64,000 nt of DNA from Gavia stellata (Eukaryota > Chordata > Aves > Gaviiformes > Gaviidae), in the NCBI RefSeq assembly GCF_030936135.1, contig NC_082602.1, positions 310,001 to 374,000 on the forward strand, given 5' to 3'. Position 1 is the first letter of the stretch; each line of letters begins with the position of its first letter. Made by a program: the position numbers and the translations under genes. Of this stretch, positions 38,466 to 50,370 are shown in pieces. A model generated the notes under the pieces. That model did no database searches and was not told the DNA's origin. It saw only the letters and a program-made list of their open reading frames with translations.

Positions 38466-39594
38466 CTACATTTCTTTGCTCTGCAGTTGTGGAGGAACAG
38501 GAGGGGGACAAATAAGCCCCTCTGTAAGTCCTCCGTGTTTTTCAGCTGGTTATAAACCTTATTGGTGTTCCTTCTGACGCAGAGCAGGTGGGATGTTTCT
38601 TCTTGTGTGTGCATCTGTGCTGTTGAGTTTAATTTAGCAAAAAACTTGAGCCCAAGTTTTTCCTGGTTTGTCAGTAGCAGAGTGTTAAAAAAAACCCAAC
38701 CCAAAAATCCCAGGGCACCTCTGTCTCCGGTTTGCTTTCCCCCTTTGTCACCAGGGGGAGAAGCAAGGTTTCATGCAATCTGCGCTGAGCTCCATTGCTA
38801 CCGTATCATTTTACTGCTTGCATAACTAACCCCCTCCCTCCCCTCCCTCTGAAGCTATTTGGCAAACAACCGCAGGTCGGCAGCAGGGTGGAAAGACGGC
38901 GTTGACTTCAAGGAGAGGCAGTTGTCCCCCAGTCGCTGGGCTGTGAGTGGTAGAGCAGCCCCCTCTCAGGCTCCTGCCTGGGCAGTGGGGTGTGTGGCCG
39001 CAGTGTGCTGTGTTGGCCAAGGGGCAGGTCCAGCCCTGGAGGTGCATCTTCCCAGGCTCCATCCCTTCCCACCTGAGTGTCCCCAGGCCCCTCAGTCTCT
39101 CTCAGCTCTTGCTTGGTGGGGGAAAGCACGTCCTGATTCCAGCTATGATTTTGCTGATTGTTGGTCACGCACGTGCCAGTTGTGCTGAAGACGCTGGGCA
39201 CCACTTGAATTGTGCCAACAGAGACACGGTGGTGGCTGAGCAGATGGTGCCAAAGCAACCTCCTCAGATGCTCTGCAAGCCTCTTGGTGAGGTGCGCATG
39301 TTTGGGAGCCCACCCTTACAGCGACAGACAAAGCCACAGGGAGGTATCACCCATCACACGTGTGCTGAGTGCTCTCAGGGAATATATAATAGGTTTTCAC
39401 CCCTGAATAGCAAAGCAAAAGTCACGAGGTGCTCACAAGTAGAAGGACGTGCCAAGAGGGACTTCTGCTGACACGTGGCTGCCCTGGCCGAGAGGAAAAG
39501 CCAAGAGCTTGATTCAGTGAGCAGTCTTCTGGATCTGCCAGGCAACCTGCTGGAATGCATCTGAGCCTCTTCAGCTGGTGGATACCTGCCTTTG

Positions 39595-39920
39595 AGCTGG
39601 GGGATCCCCCACTGCTTGGGGCCCCGTCCCAGGGACGCCCCGCTTGCATGGGGACGGGCTGTTTCTTTGGGGCTGCTCAGGGTTTCCCATGCCGCAGCTT
39701 CTGCCGGTGCCTCTGGGGCTCTCGCTGTGCCCCTCTGAGCAGAGTCCGGCCCCGGTGCCTCCGGGACCCCTTTGGGCAGGGGGAGATGCTGTTGGATCCC
39801 CCTTTGCCTCCTCGTCTCCAGCTGAGTAAGCCCAGATCCTCCAGGCCCTCCTCGCACGCCCTGACTTCCACCCGTCATCGCCAGGGTGTCCCGGGGCTCG
39901 CTCTGATTTGAGGGTGTCTC
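39595..39920 (-). repeat. Dispersed repeat, GC-rich body
   Basis: The plus strand at 39750-39850 (GACCCCTTTGGGCAGGGGGA, then GCCTCCTCGTCTCCAGCTGA) matches 8890-8955. The part at 39620-39670 matches the reverse complement of 24610-24660. Two independent matches in a consistent order support one family of at least 300 bp. Confidence 0.65.
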
Positions 39921-42811
39921 ACTAGTCCCTGGGAACCCAAAACTGGATGCAGCATCGTGATTTGGCCTTCCCAGTGCCAAGCAGAGGGAATAACGCCCTC
40001 CCAGGGCTTGCATCCGTGTGCACACATCTCCTCTGGCTTGAAGGGAGCGGGAGGGCCAGGCGAGGAGTCATCCTTCCTGCAGAGCAGCCGAGCCTGTCCG
40101 GGAGGAGAGGTTAAGGAGGTGGGGCAAGGGCTGGAGAAATCAGGGGGGTAGGCATAGGGAGAGCCGTAGGCTCACAGCGTGTGCAGAGAGGCACAGGGGA
40201 GAGCAGGCATTTCTGGAGAGGGTGTGAAAGGAAGGACCTCTGACAGACCGAGGAAGAGCCGTCAGGCTTTGTGGCAAGACGCTGAGGTAGATGAAGGTGA
40301 GCCTGGAGGCCAGAAGCTGCCTGTGAGGACACAGGGAGCACGGGCAGAGCTGGCTTTAACCTCCTTTCTGCTTGCTACCCTTGGTGGCGAGTGTCCCTGC
40401 CGGCACCCTGGTGGGAGATGGCTTTGCTGCACCTGGGGGCTTTCTGGGGAGCTCCTGCAAGCAGAAAGTCTGTGCAGGTCTCTGCAGAGCTCTGCACATC
40501 TCAGGAGTCTCCGCTGCCTGCTCTGGCGACAGCAGATCGCGCTGGGGATGGTATGTGAGCACCGCAGAGAACCACATCTTGAAGGTCGTGAGCTTGGCTA
40601 GGGAGGAGCAGGCTTTGGGGAGCATCCCTGCAAGCATTGCAGGCTCCGAGGTGGTGGGAAGGAGGGGGTAAAGCTTTGACGTGTCGCTGGATTAGTATCG
40701 GATGACCAAGCTGTGGTGGGGGGGAAGCCGAGGGAGAAGGCTCTCATGTCATATCTGCTGGTGGAGGCTGTCCCTGATGCTGGAAGTGGTGGGGGAAAGG
40801 CAGCTTTGGCTTGGGACAAGGCTGGGATCCAGGTTTTACGTGGTGCCTTGGTCTTTGAACAACGACCAGGTACGAGAGCTCTTTCCAGCCCATCTTTATG
40901 CAGCGGGCAAGGTAATTCCCAAGCCTGGTCTCTTCTCCTCTCGTTGCTTCTGCCGTCTGCCTTGGAGGGAGCCATGCAACTGTTGGCTCCTGCTGATGGT
41001 CCTCACATGCAGTCTTCCCTCATACCCCGGCCGTATCCCCACGTCTCTGAGCGATGCATGGGGGTCTGAGTCCAGCCCGTGTGCACTGGGGACGAGCTGG
41101 TGTCAGCCCAGCTCTGCGTCTTGCCTACTTTGTGACATCTTTCCTCCTTTTTCAGCTGAAAACAGCGTGGGGTGCCATCCGCAGCCGCCTTCTCACAACC
41201 TGTTGGGTGGTACGCAGGTGGCCGCCAGTGTCAACGAAAGTGTCACTGAATAAAATGACACCGAATGAGCGTTTGCTTCGGGGCTCGGGGGGTCCTGGAA
41301 GAGCAAGCCATCGTGTGCTGGCTCGACAGGAGCCAAGCTGCTGTGGTCATGTGCTGGAAGCTTGAGGTCCCCAGGGAAGCAGCGGAGGGCTGTGAAGGAC
41401 TCTAGGGGCAGGGGGGAGAGCCACAGGTGTCACGAGAGGTCTGGTCTCAGCACATTCTCAGCTGTGCCATGACCATGGGCTGAGCTGCCTGGATCTGTCC
41501 AGGACCTGGGGACAGCTTTCCAGTGCCTGGATGTGCCCGGTGAGCTCGGGTACCCCAGGATTTGGGGTGCTGGGGAAGCTGGCACTGCCACCCCAGACCA
41601 AGGTGGCCCCACTGTGGTTCCTGGAGTCTGTCTTCCCCTTGCCCTCTTCCGTCCAAGGTGAATTTTCTCACTTCTGCTCTGCCTGCCAGAAAAGCAGGGG
41701 CTCTCCACCGTGTCTGCACACAGGGACCGGGGCAGTGGAAGAAATGGCTCCTTCAGGAAGGACAGTCGCATCACCTGTTATTTGATAACAACTTCTGCTC
41801 TACGGGAAAGAGCTCCAGGGTTCCCCAAGGCTTTTCCTGATGGCCAAGCTGCCAAGGGGCACCTGGTCCCTGCAGGTGGGAGTTACCAGTTATGCCTTAC
41901 CAACATCTCACCCAAAGACTTAACTGTTGGTCTGTTGAGGATGTCAAGCCAACATGATTTGCTCTTTCTTGCATGCCACTTTTTGTTCCTGGAACAAAAG
42001 AAGAAGCAGCCTTTAGACCTGGTGGTCAGCGTCTTACTGGGACAGATGGCTTGCAATGGTCCCTCGCTGGACCAGTGGGTTACTGTTAATGGCGTCTCTG
42101 CCCTGCACAGGCTCCTGGAGTTACCTGAAGGTTGAGTTTCGGACCGAAGCATGGCCAGCATCACTGGCTCTAGCTGTAGGAAGGCTGTGGTATGGGTGAT
42201 GTGTTGGGCGGGAGCATGTCCCAGATGTCTCAGAATTGCTGCTGGGACTCTGTGCTGAGACGAGCTCTTACAAAGCTTTTGTAGTGCACAATTCTTTTGG
42301 TGCAGAGAAAACATTAAGAGAAGCACATTAGGGCCTTACAGGAGACCTTGTAACCTCAGAAAGTCTCTGGGGAAGAGGCTGCCACATGTGAGGATGATGT
42401 CTGGATAGGGAACGGCTGGTCTAGAGGACAGCTGGACATTTCTGCTGAGCAGGAGGAGCTTGGGGAGCTCAGGCACACGGATGCTTGCTTAACTCCTGCG
42501 ATGGGTGTCTTCAGACATACACACCCATGTGCCCTCCTTTGTAGTTTTAGAAGCCTCTGTTGCACTTGAGCTGTCACAGGACCCTGCTTTGTGGAGCTGG
42601 GTGGCTCAGCAGAGCAGTCCTGGCTGTACCCACCTTGCAAAGCTCCTGATCGACTCCTCTGCGGGTGTTAGTCCCACCGAAATGTCTGCTCAGGAGACTT
42701 CCTCATCTGTCTAGCAGTCCTCTGGTCCAACTGTGTGTGTATGTGTCAATCAACAGTTGGAGCATCTCTCTTCCTGTGCTTCTGCTCTTTAGTCTTCCTC
42801 AGACAGGCACA

Positions 42812-43100
42812 TAGTTTAGGTTGGACAGACCCTTGGAGGTCTCTAGTCTCTAGCAAGTCTCAAAGCAGGGTGATTTTGCAACTAGATCAGGCTGCTTAAG
42901 GCTTTGTCCTGTTCAGTTTTGAGCATCTCCAGAGTTGGACATCTCACCAACACTCTGGGCACCTGTTCCAGTGTTTAATTACATCTGCTGAGAATTCCTA
43001 CCCCCCCTAAGATCTGGTTGTATTGTTGGACCTTTCACCAACTGTTCATCTTGTTCTGCAGGGCACTGCACAAGAGATAATTTATTATGTTGGCCTTTCC
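42812..43100 (-). mobile_element. Old CR1 3' fragment
   Basis: TTTAGGTTGGACAGACCCTTGGAGGTCTCTAG, then GAGCATCTCCAGAGTTGG and ACACTCTGGGCACCTGTTCCAGTG, is the reverse complement of a CR1 3' end. Diverged. Confidence 0.85.
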
Positions 43101-46100
43101 TGGGACAACACTTCAGGAGTGTTGATACAGGAAATACCATTCCTGCAACGCTGTAGGGCCGGGTAGAAGTCATTAGACTACAAAAGCATCTTGCCCCAAA
43201 TGGGAAGCTGTTGCAAAATCTTCCCCTTCTTGGCATCCAGTAATATCTTGCATGTTTTCTGCTCTAGCAATAGCATGCTGGTGGCTTTCCCTGCCACTTC
43301 TTAACCTTTTACTTGTGTTTACATTCTTCACGGATACCTGTGGTTGAGGCTTTCAGTGCAAGGTACAACATCTTGCGTAAAAGGAGCCTTGGATCTTTTT
43401 CTTGGTCAAGTTGATGATTAAATGCTTACTTTGTTCTATGGCTTTTCTCAGCATGGTTTTCATTCTCTTTTCTTGTAGGAGTGCTCACCTTTGCCTTGTC
43501 AGGCCCATGCCTGACGCTGCCTGAAAGGTCACTTTAGGGCAGAGCACTCCTAGCTCCGTATTTTGCCATCTCCATGTAGCTCTTTTCAAGGCAGGAGAGG
43601 CTGCAAACATGGCCATCCAGACCAAGTAGGAGTGCAGCGAGCAGCAAGGTCATTGGCAGAGATGTTTGTCGATGCTTGAGTCAGTGGAAGTGTTCCTGCA
43701 AGTTTTCTATACTTACGCTTCCTTTGGGTTTCATTGCTTTTTCTTCAGTACCCCAGGTGACTCAAAAAAACCCCAAACTAGTTTTGCACTGTGCCCTCTC
43801 TGCATTTTTCAAAACACTAAACCTCCTCTGCTGAACATGCTATATCCACCAGAAGCACTAGAGATACATGCTCTGGTTTGCACAAGCCACTGTAAAAGAG
43901 TTTGGAAAAAAGGCTATAGGACAAGTTTGCAGGTAAGTAAGTGCTGCCTTTTGGATTGCTTGGACTGTGCTATGAGCCCTGTGAGCCTGGAATTTCGGTC
44001 CCGATATTTGTGCTCAGAAAAACGCTGTGTGAGCAGTTACAGCCTTGCACTGAGTTACCGAACCAACCCGCTTCCTCCAGGACCTTGGCTGGGTGTGGGG
44101 AACGGCACCCAAGGACGCTGTAATTAAATGAAGCTCCTGCAAAGTGCCACATCCTGCTCTTTCATGTGAACATTTAAATTTAGGAAAACAAACAAACAAT
44201 AATTCTGTTGGTGAAAACCGCAATAAGCGTGGGTCCATCCAAGCCAGAGGTATTTTGTGCTGACGGAGGAAATACTCTGCTCACCAATGATACCACCCCA
44301 GAAAAGTCACGAGCGCTTTGTGACCCATTCTGTCTTCTGCTGGGCTGAATCCCCACCTGGACACTCATTTCTTGAGCTCCTTCAACCGAGGTGACAGTGT
44401 CCTTCCAGGGCTGTGGATAAGCTTGGTCCATGGAAGACAGGGCAGGACATCTCTATGGCCTGCCGTCACCACCTCAGAGCAATCTGGTGCACGAGCCAAA
44501 CCTACTTGTTTTGGTAACACTGAACAAACATGTCAGTAAGATGGAGATCCTCCCAGTGCATGGGAACGGGCTGCTCTGTTTCTCAGGGAGGATGGTGGCA
44601 TTTGTGCTGGCACCCTAACTCAAGAAGAAGTAAGCATCCATGGAGTCGATGCTGCCGCTGTGTGCATGAGACACCTACATCCTCTTCAGCCGGGGCAGCT
44701 CCTCGTCTCTCATGCAGCTGGCTGCAGGAAGAGCAAGATGCTCAGGCAAACATGCCTTAGACCAACGTATAGGCAGCCATTGGCAATAGACCTATGACCT
44801 CGTGTCTTGCCGCATGAGTCCAATTTGCTTTCCAAAGTGATGTTCTTGAATAACCTCCTGATACAAACTCTGCCATTAAGGCTCATGAGTCAGGACCCAA
44901 GAAAGAGAGCTGGAGCTGGCGCGAAAGTGGCCTTCTACAGTCAGGCTGGTTTGACCCTGGAAATGATGCAGCCTGACTTGATATTGAATGGTTGTGCTGT
45001 GAAATGAGCGGGTTCCAACTCGGTCCTGGTCTGTACTTTCTTCTAACTCAGATGACCGGTTACATCACAGATTTTGGGCTTGAAGTTGCCTGCAAAGAGC
45101 CTGACTTACTGGTTGTCCTGCGGAGACCTGATGCTGGCGAAACACGTTTGTTGCTTGTTCAGATCAAGGCACGGACTGGGAGTCCCCAGTCAGACTTGTG
45201 GTTCCTGGGACTTGCATAACCCACAGGCAGGAGGAACCCTTCTTACTTAACGTCTTTGCTGCCATGAAAGTCACATCCAAAAGCAGTTCCAAACCAAGGG
45301 CACATCAGCATGGCCAGGGCAGACACATCTCCAGAGGTGGTTGGCAGTAAATGCCCAGGGAGGGTATGAGCAGGGCTGTGGCATGGGGAGAGGACTTTCA
45401 AAACAACGTTTATGGCCAAAAATTCAGATCTTACCATTTATCTTACATGCAGGGACCACAGTCAAAGGCAATACACTGGGGCATGTGAACTGTGAACCTG
45501 CTGTAGCAGGGCTTCACTGGTCCTGGCTTGGCAGCAAGTGCTACTGTGCTTTGGTCTGTGCATCAATACCCATGTCCCACCAGGAGAAGAGGGGGTCCCA
45601 GGTTCTCCCAAGCTCTTGAGGGCCCATGGGATGGTGCAAGGAAGGGAGGATCTGGGCTGTGACCTTGCGCAGCTCCCATGCTGACTGTCCTGTTTTCCCC
45701 AGCTGGCAGAAAGTAGAGAGGTCCAATATCTCAACCACGAGAGATACGGAGAAGTACACTCAGGTGGGACCCCAGTCTCTCGTTCTCAGTGAGCACTGCC
45801 CAGGAGGTGGGAAACACAGCGTAAACCAGAAACCGTTAATGCATTAATTACTGTCTCAGGGATGATTGTCCCATATGCCAGGCTGGTTATGCTTGTTTTC
45901 CTCCACCTGGCTTTTTCCTGGATGCTGCTCTGCAGTCACATAGGTCCACCTCAGCTAGACAGAGCCACGGCTGCTGGCGACAGTCCCACTGTGAGAGGGA
46001 GGCTGGGATGCAGACCCCAGAGGTCCCTTCCCACCACCATTGCTCTCCTGGCAGGGGGAGAGGTGATGGGGCTGGAGGACATGTGGTTGAAGGGGCCTGT

Positions 46101-48119
46101 GGATGCAGAGCCATCGAGGAGGGCTGATTGTCAAACCTGCCTTCATGAGATTTGCTTTGTACCCTTTGCACCCTTTGGATTTCCACTCTTGGGATCTCCA
46201 CACTGACAAAAGTCAGACCGTCAGTGTCTTGTGAACCTGGCATTTCTTCCTCTTTTCCTGGGTGAGCTCTGCCTCTTCCCTTTCAACCCAGGCATGGTTG
46301 CGCCACCTCCTCTAGGCAGCATGGTCGTACCTGTGCCTGCTGCTGACATGCAGAGCTGACACGCGTTGCCAACGGGTACCTGCACCAGGAAAGCCAAGCG
46401 TGAGCTGCCGGTGACCTGTCTGGCAACCCCAGAGCACGTTGCCCTTCGTATTACAGACTAGGCAGCTGGAATCCCTCTGCAGAGGTATGCCAAAAATGCA
46501 ACTCCCAATTGCAGGATGCCACAAGGCCTGGGTGTTCCCCGTGATGGGGACGTTGCCCAACAGCTCGTTATCTACCTTCAAGATGTGTCGCTTCGCTGCT
46601 GAGCTCCCTGGGGTTCGGGATGCCGTGTCTGAATCATCGGGCTGGAGAGGAAGAGCGGGCGGTGTGATTGGCGAGGGACTGGGCTTTCAGATGTTGACGG
46701 ACAAGTCCCAACCTCTCCGTGTGTCTTTATAAGCCAAGAGGATGGGTTCGCCCAGTGCCGCTGACCTCCCGACTGCACGGACAGGCCTGGAGCAGCAGGT
46801 CAGGTTGATGTGCAATGCGTGCCCTCCTTCTAGCCCAGGCTGTTGCTGCAAGAAAGGATCCCAACCGAGTCAAGAGGCTTTATTATCCTTCCAGTTGTTC
46901 ATTTTATGCATGGAGAACGTGGGTCACCATCGCAGTTAAAGTGTCCTCTGAAGGGTCTGCTTTGCAGTTCTGCATCTGAGCCCCTCGTTTTTTGCAAGCG
47001 TGAGCTCTGGTGCTTCCCAGTGAGCTGAGGGAGCACTGTGAATCCTCCTGGCTGTGGTTAGACATTTTCCTGGGTCTCCATCCATTTTGGCTGTGTGGAG
47101 GGGATGGGGTGTCCCTGGACCCCTAGCTTCGGCTTGGTTGGATTACCCAGGGCTGATGCGTGGGAAATGGCACCTCTGAGAAGGAGCAGAGACCACCTCT
47201 GGTCTCCTCCGTCCTGCTTGCCTGTGCCCAGGGACTCACAGCTGAGCAGCAGTTTGCCTCTAGAGATAGCGGTTCTGGGTTTGGGTGGTGGGATGCATTG
47301 CAGCCTCTCTTCTGAGGAAGGCACTGTTGGGCTCTTCTCAAGTTTGTTGATGTGCTCTGGTATATATTTTGGCTGGGTGCCGGAGGCAAGTGGTGGAAGG
47401 ACCCACAGCTGAGTTGAGCGGTCCAAAACACCCAGGGTCTGAGCCCAGGGGTGCCATCAGGCGGTGCTGGAGCTCTGAAGCACGGCAGCATGCGGCTGCT
47501 CCGGCTGGAGATGGGCGTTCGGGGGCTGGAGGAGATGGCCCTGCTGTGGCCGAGCCCTGTGGAGGTAAGGTTTGCCGGGCAGTGCGGGCAGGTCCCCTGC
47601 GAGGCCGTGAGCTGACATCTCTTCCGAGTCCTCCCCTGCTGGGGCAGGAGCAGGGAATGCTCCACCGTAGGCTGGCTCTGGAGCACGCTGGGTACCTGGG
47701 GATGGACACAACTCTGGTGACTTGTGTGACCCCAAGGCTTGGGTGTAGGAGGTAGGGACTGTCATTTTGGCTGGTCTTTATGTGTCCCTACCGTGTTTTT
47801 ACATCAAAACCCAGGAGTCTATGAGTGCTTGCTGAATGCCACAGGTATGTGCAGTGACTAATCCTTCCTCCTTTGCCACAAAGGCTTTAATCTCTTGGGA
47901 TGCCAGAAGGAGTTGCTTCTGTAAGTGGCTGAATGCTTGTCAGTGCTCTCACTGACTTCTGTGGGTTTTGTGGCACAGCTTGTCACAGGTCATGGCTACC
48001 GTGGTGGGCCACCATAATATCTGGATGACACTGGCGCGGGCAGGAGAGCCTTCAGCTGTGGAGGTGACCTCCAAGACACCCAGGGGACGGGGAAAGGTCG
48101 CTCTGGCTGGGTCCAGCCC
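43101..48119. other. Intergenic, gene-poor
   Basis: No gene supported. A possible small relic of the dispersed repeat lies at 44555-44600 (GGGAACGGGCTGCTCTGTTTC) and a possible CR1-like stretch near 45960-46050. The rest looks unique. Confidence 0.4.
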
Positions 48120-48245
48120 AGCCACGGCTTTTTGAAGGGGACTTCTGCAGACCTCTGGTCCAACTTCCTACGCAAAGCAGGACCATCCCCAGTGCTAGCT
48201 CAGGCCAGCCCTGGTTTTCTCCAACCAAGCCTTGAAAGCCAAGGT
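48120..48245 (-). mobile_element. Old CR1 3' fragment
   Basis: GACCTCTGGTCCAACTTCCTACGCAAAGCAGGACC followed by GGCCAGCCCTGGTTTTCTCCAACCAAGCCTTGAAA is the usual CR1 reverse-strand sequence. Diverged. Confidence 0.75.
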
Positions 48246-49809
48246 GTAGACCCAAGGGAAAGAAGCTGCTTCCGAAGTGACACGCCTATCAAGAAAATGC
48301 AATTGGTATGAAAACTCAGGGTGGGTTTTGCAACAGGAAAACAACGCTGGGAAGCATATTGTTATATCTGGCGTGGGGAGGGCCCCTCTGGCATCTCCTA
48401 ATTCCTGTGCAGGCTTGGCTTCTTGGTCCCTTGTAATCCACACTGCTTGCTGAAGTGGCTATTTCAGTAATTTGGTCTGTCTCTGATGTCCCCAGGCATG
48501 GCCCGCAACGTCTTGCCTGTGTCTGTGTGCAGTTGAGGCTGGTGAGCAGGCTGTAATTCCTTCCTTCTTGCTGTCCTTCCCGCCTTCCTTCCACACGCAG
48601 TTTGAAGGGCTACAGACTAAAAGCACCTTAAAATGGTGATTTGCACCAATGGATCCAGCCTGCAGTTGTGGCCACTGCTGTTCGGCAGCTGGGCAGGACA
48701 AGTGCCAGCAGGAGAGATGAGGTTTAGCAATGCTGTTTGCCTACAGCATCACGGGCAATCTGATCTCTCCTTCCTTCGACCATCACAGCAGTTTAAACCC
48801 AGGACGTTCTCACCCTCATGGGGAGACACAGGCACCGAGATGTTGGTGGTGGACTTGAAGGCAGAGCAAGACTCAAGTTGAAACTTTATTTTAATGGGTG
48901 ATAGTGAGTTTTTTCTGTTGCCCACATGGTGCTGTGCAGTGGGTAGGTGTTCCTGTTTTCCTGAGCAGCCCAGGAAATCCTTTCCATGCTGGAAGGATGC
49001 TGGGAAAATGCACCCAGACACCTCCTCTGGGAGGCAGGGAGTCTTTTCTAGCTCCTGCAACAGGGTCACCAGGGAAATGGACTTCGCTGGACCTGTCCTG
49101 AAGTCTGGATCCCCTTGGGCTGGGGTGCTGGGGATGGCAGGGCACACCAGGAGCACATGACGACGAGCTATAAACCATCTAAGGATGGGATGGAGCAGGG
49201 GGGCTCCTGCAGAATGGAGCTCCGACATGACCCCTCCTGCTCTCAGGGAAAGCATCCTGATGCTTGTCCCAGAGAGGGGGTGGCTGGAGGCTGCTTGTCC
49301 CACACTGCAGTTGCAACTGGACCAGGATCCGGTGGGAAGGGTCAGCAAGACATGCTTGGGGTGGGTTCCTAACTGCACAGGGGATTGGGAAGTTTTAGGA
49401 GGTGGATTTTGGTGGGAGGTAGTACTGACATATTAAGACACCTCTACAAATACAAGACTTAAGCCGGTGGCCCTCCACCCGCACAATGTGGTTGTGGCTC
49501 TCAGGTGGACAATGGGCTCTCCAAGGCCGGTCACATCCCCGCAGATCAGCCACCCCCACCTGGAGAGGGGGCTCGCTTGTGCCAGGTGATGAGCGGCGAC
49601 ACCAGCGGGCTTCAACACTCAAGGTGGTAACCATAAAAGCAGCTCTGTGGGGTCAAACCAGAGATCTGGGTAGCCTCCGCTAGTGTCTGGAGGAGGAGGC
49701 CTGGGGAAGGGCAAAAGGGCAGGACAGCAGCCGCAGACGTGGCTTTCCCTGAGCCCCTGCCAGCCCCAGCTGTGCCTGGCTCAGACCCCGCCCCCGCCCC
49801 TGGCCAGAT
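48246..49809. other. Intergenic, upstream of lipase C
   Basis: No exon or clear repeat recognised. The ORF on minus at 48749-49378 has no motif. Confidence 0.4.
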
Positions 49810-50370
49810 GTGGCCTCTTTCCATTTCATCCCCTGCATCCCCTGGGGACCCCCGGCCCTCACCACCCGTGTGCCACTGGGTGCTCTTGCTCAGCTGGCTT
49901 CAGCAGAGCTGCAGGATGCTGCTGAGTGCCCAGTGCCAGGCAGAGGGTCCTGTATGGTGCCACAGCTGGCATGGTTTGGGCTCGAAACACTCAAAGCACG
50001 TTGCAGCATCAGGCATTGGCAGCACTGCCAGCGATGCCGGAACTTCACAGCATTTGCTTGTGCCTCCGGCGCATCCACCATCCTGCTCACACCAAACCCG
50101 TTATCCCCCAGGCGCTGCGGAGAAGTGAGATGTGGTTGTTGCTGGTGGGCCTGTGCCTGGCCCCGGGGTTGGGCGACGCCATCCCACATGCCAGAGTGAG
50201 CCACGACAACCCGGAGCAGTTCATGAACATCGTAAGTGCCATGGGGTCAAACTCACCCCCCGCGGGACCCGGGCTTCCCCAGGTGGTGTGTCTCAAGTCC
50301 TCCCCGAGGGACTTGCCATATTGTCCCCATCCCTTACTCTGGCATCTACACCTGGGGCTTGGGGCATCAA
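49810..50370 (+). repeat. Inverted duplication arm 1: upstream region, exon 1 and intron 1 start of lipase C
   Basis: By eye roughly 85% identical to the reverse complement of 60480-61060. The identity covers the putative promoter and 5' UTR, the acceptor before the ATG, all of coding exon 1 and about 140 nt of intron 1. Confidence 0.85.

Larger units (their letters stand above)
37631..42811. other. Intergenic, gene-poor
   Basis: No exon with family motifs found. The longest ORF (40702-41253, 183 codons) has no recognised domain and is probably chance in GC-rich sequence. Repeat fragments are listed separately. Confidence 0.45.

Noticed and set aside
40702-41253. 183-codon plus ORF in the 37-50 kb spacer
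   Set aside because: No recognisable domain, poor composition (clusters of Cys/Trp/Pro), and no matching exons or splice context. Probably chance.
44992-45219. 75-codon ORF with a fairly protein-like composition
   Set aside because: Short, with no family motif, no conserved splice sites and no neighbouring exons.
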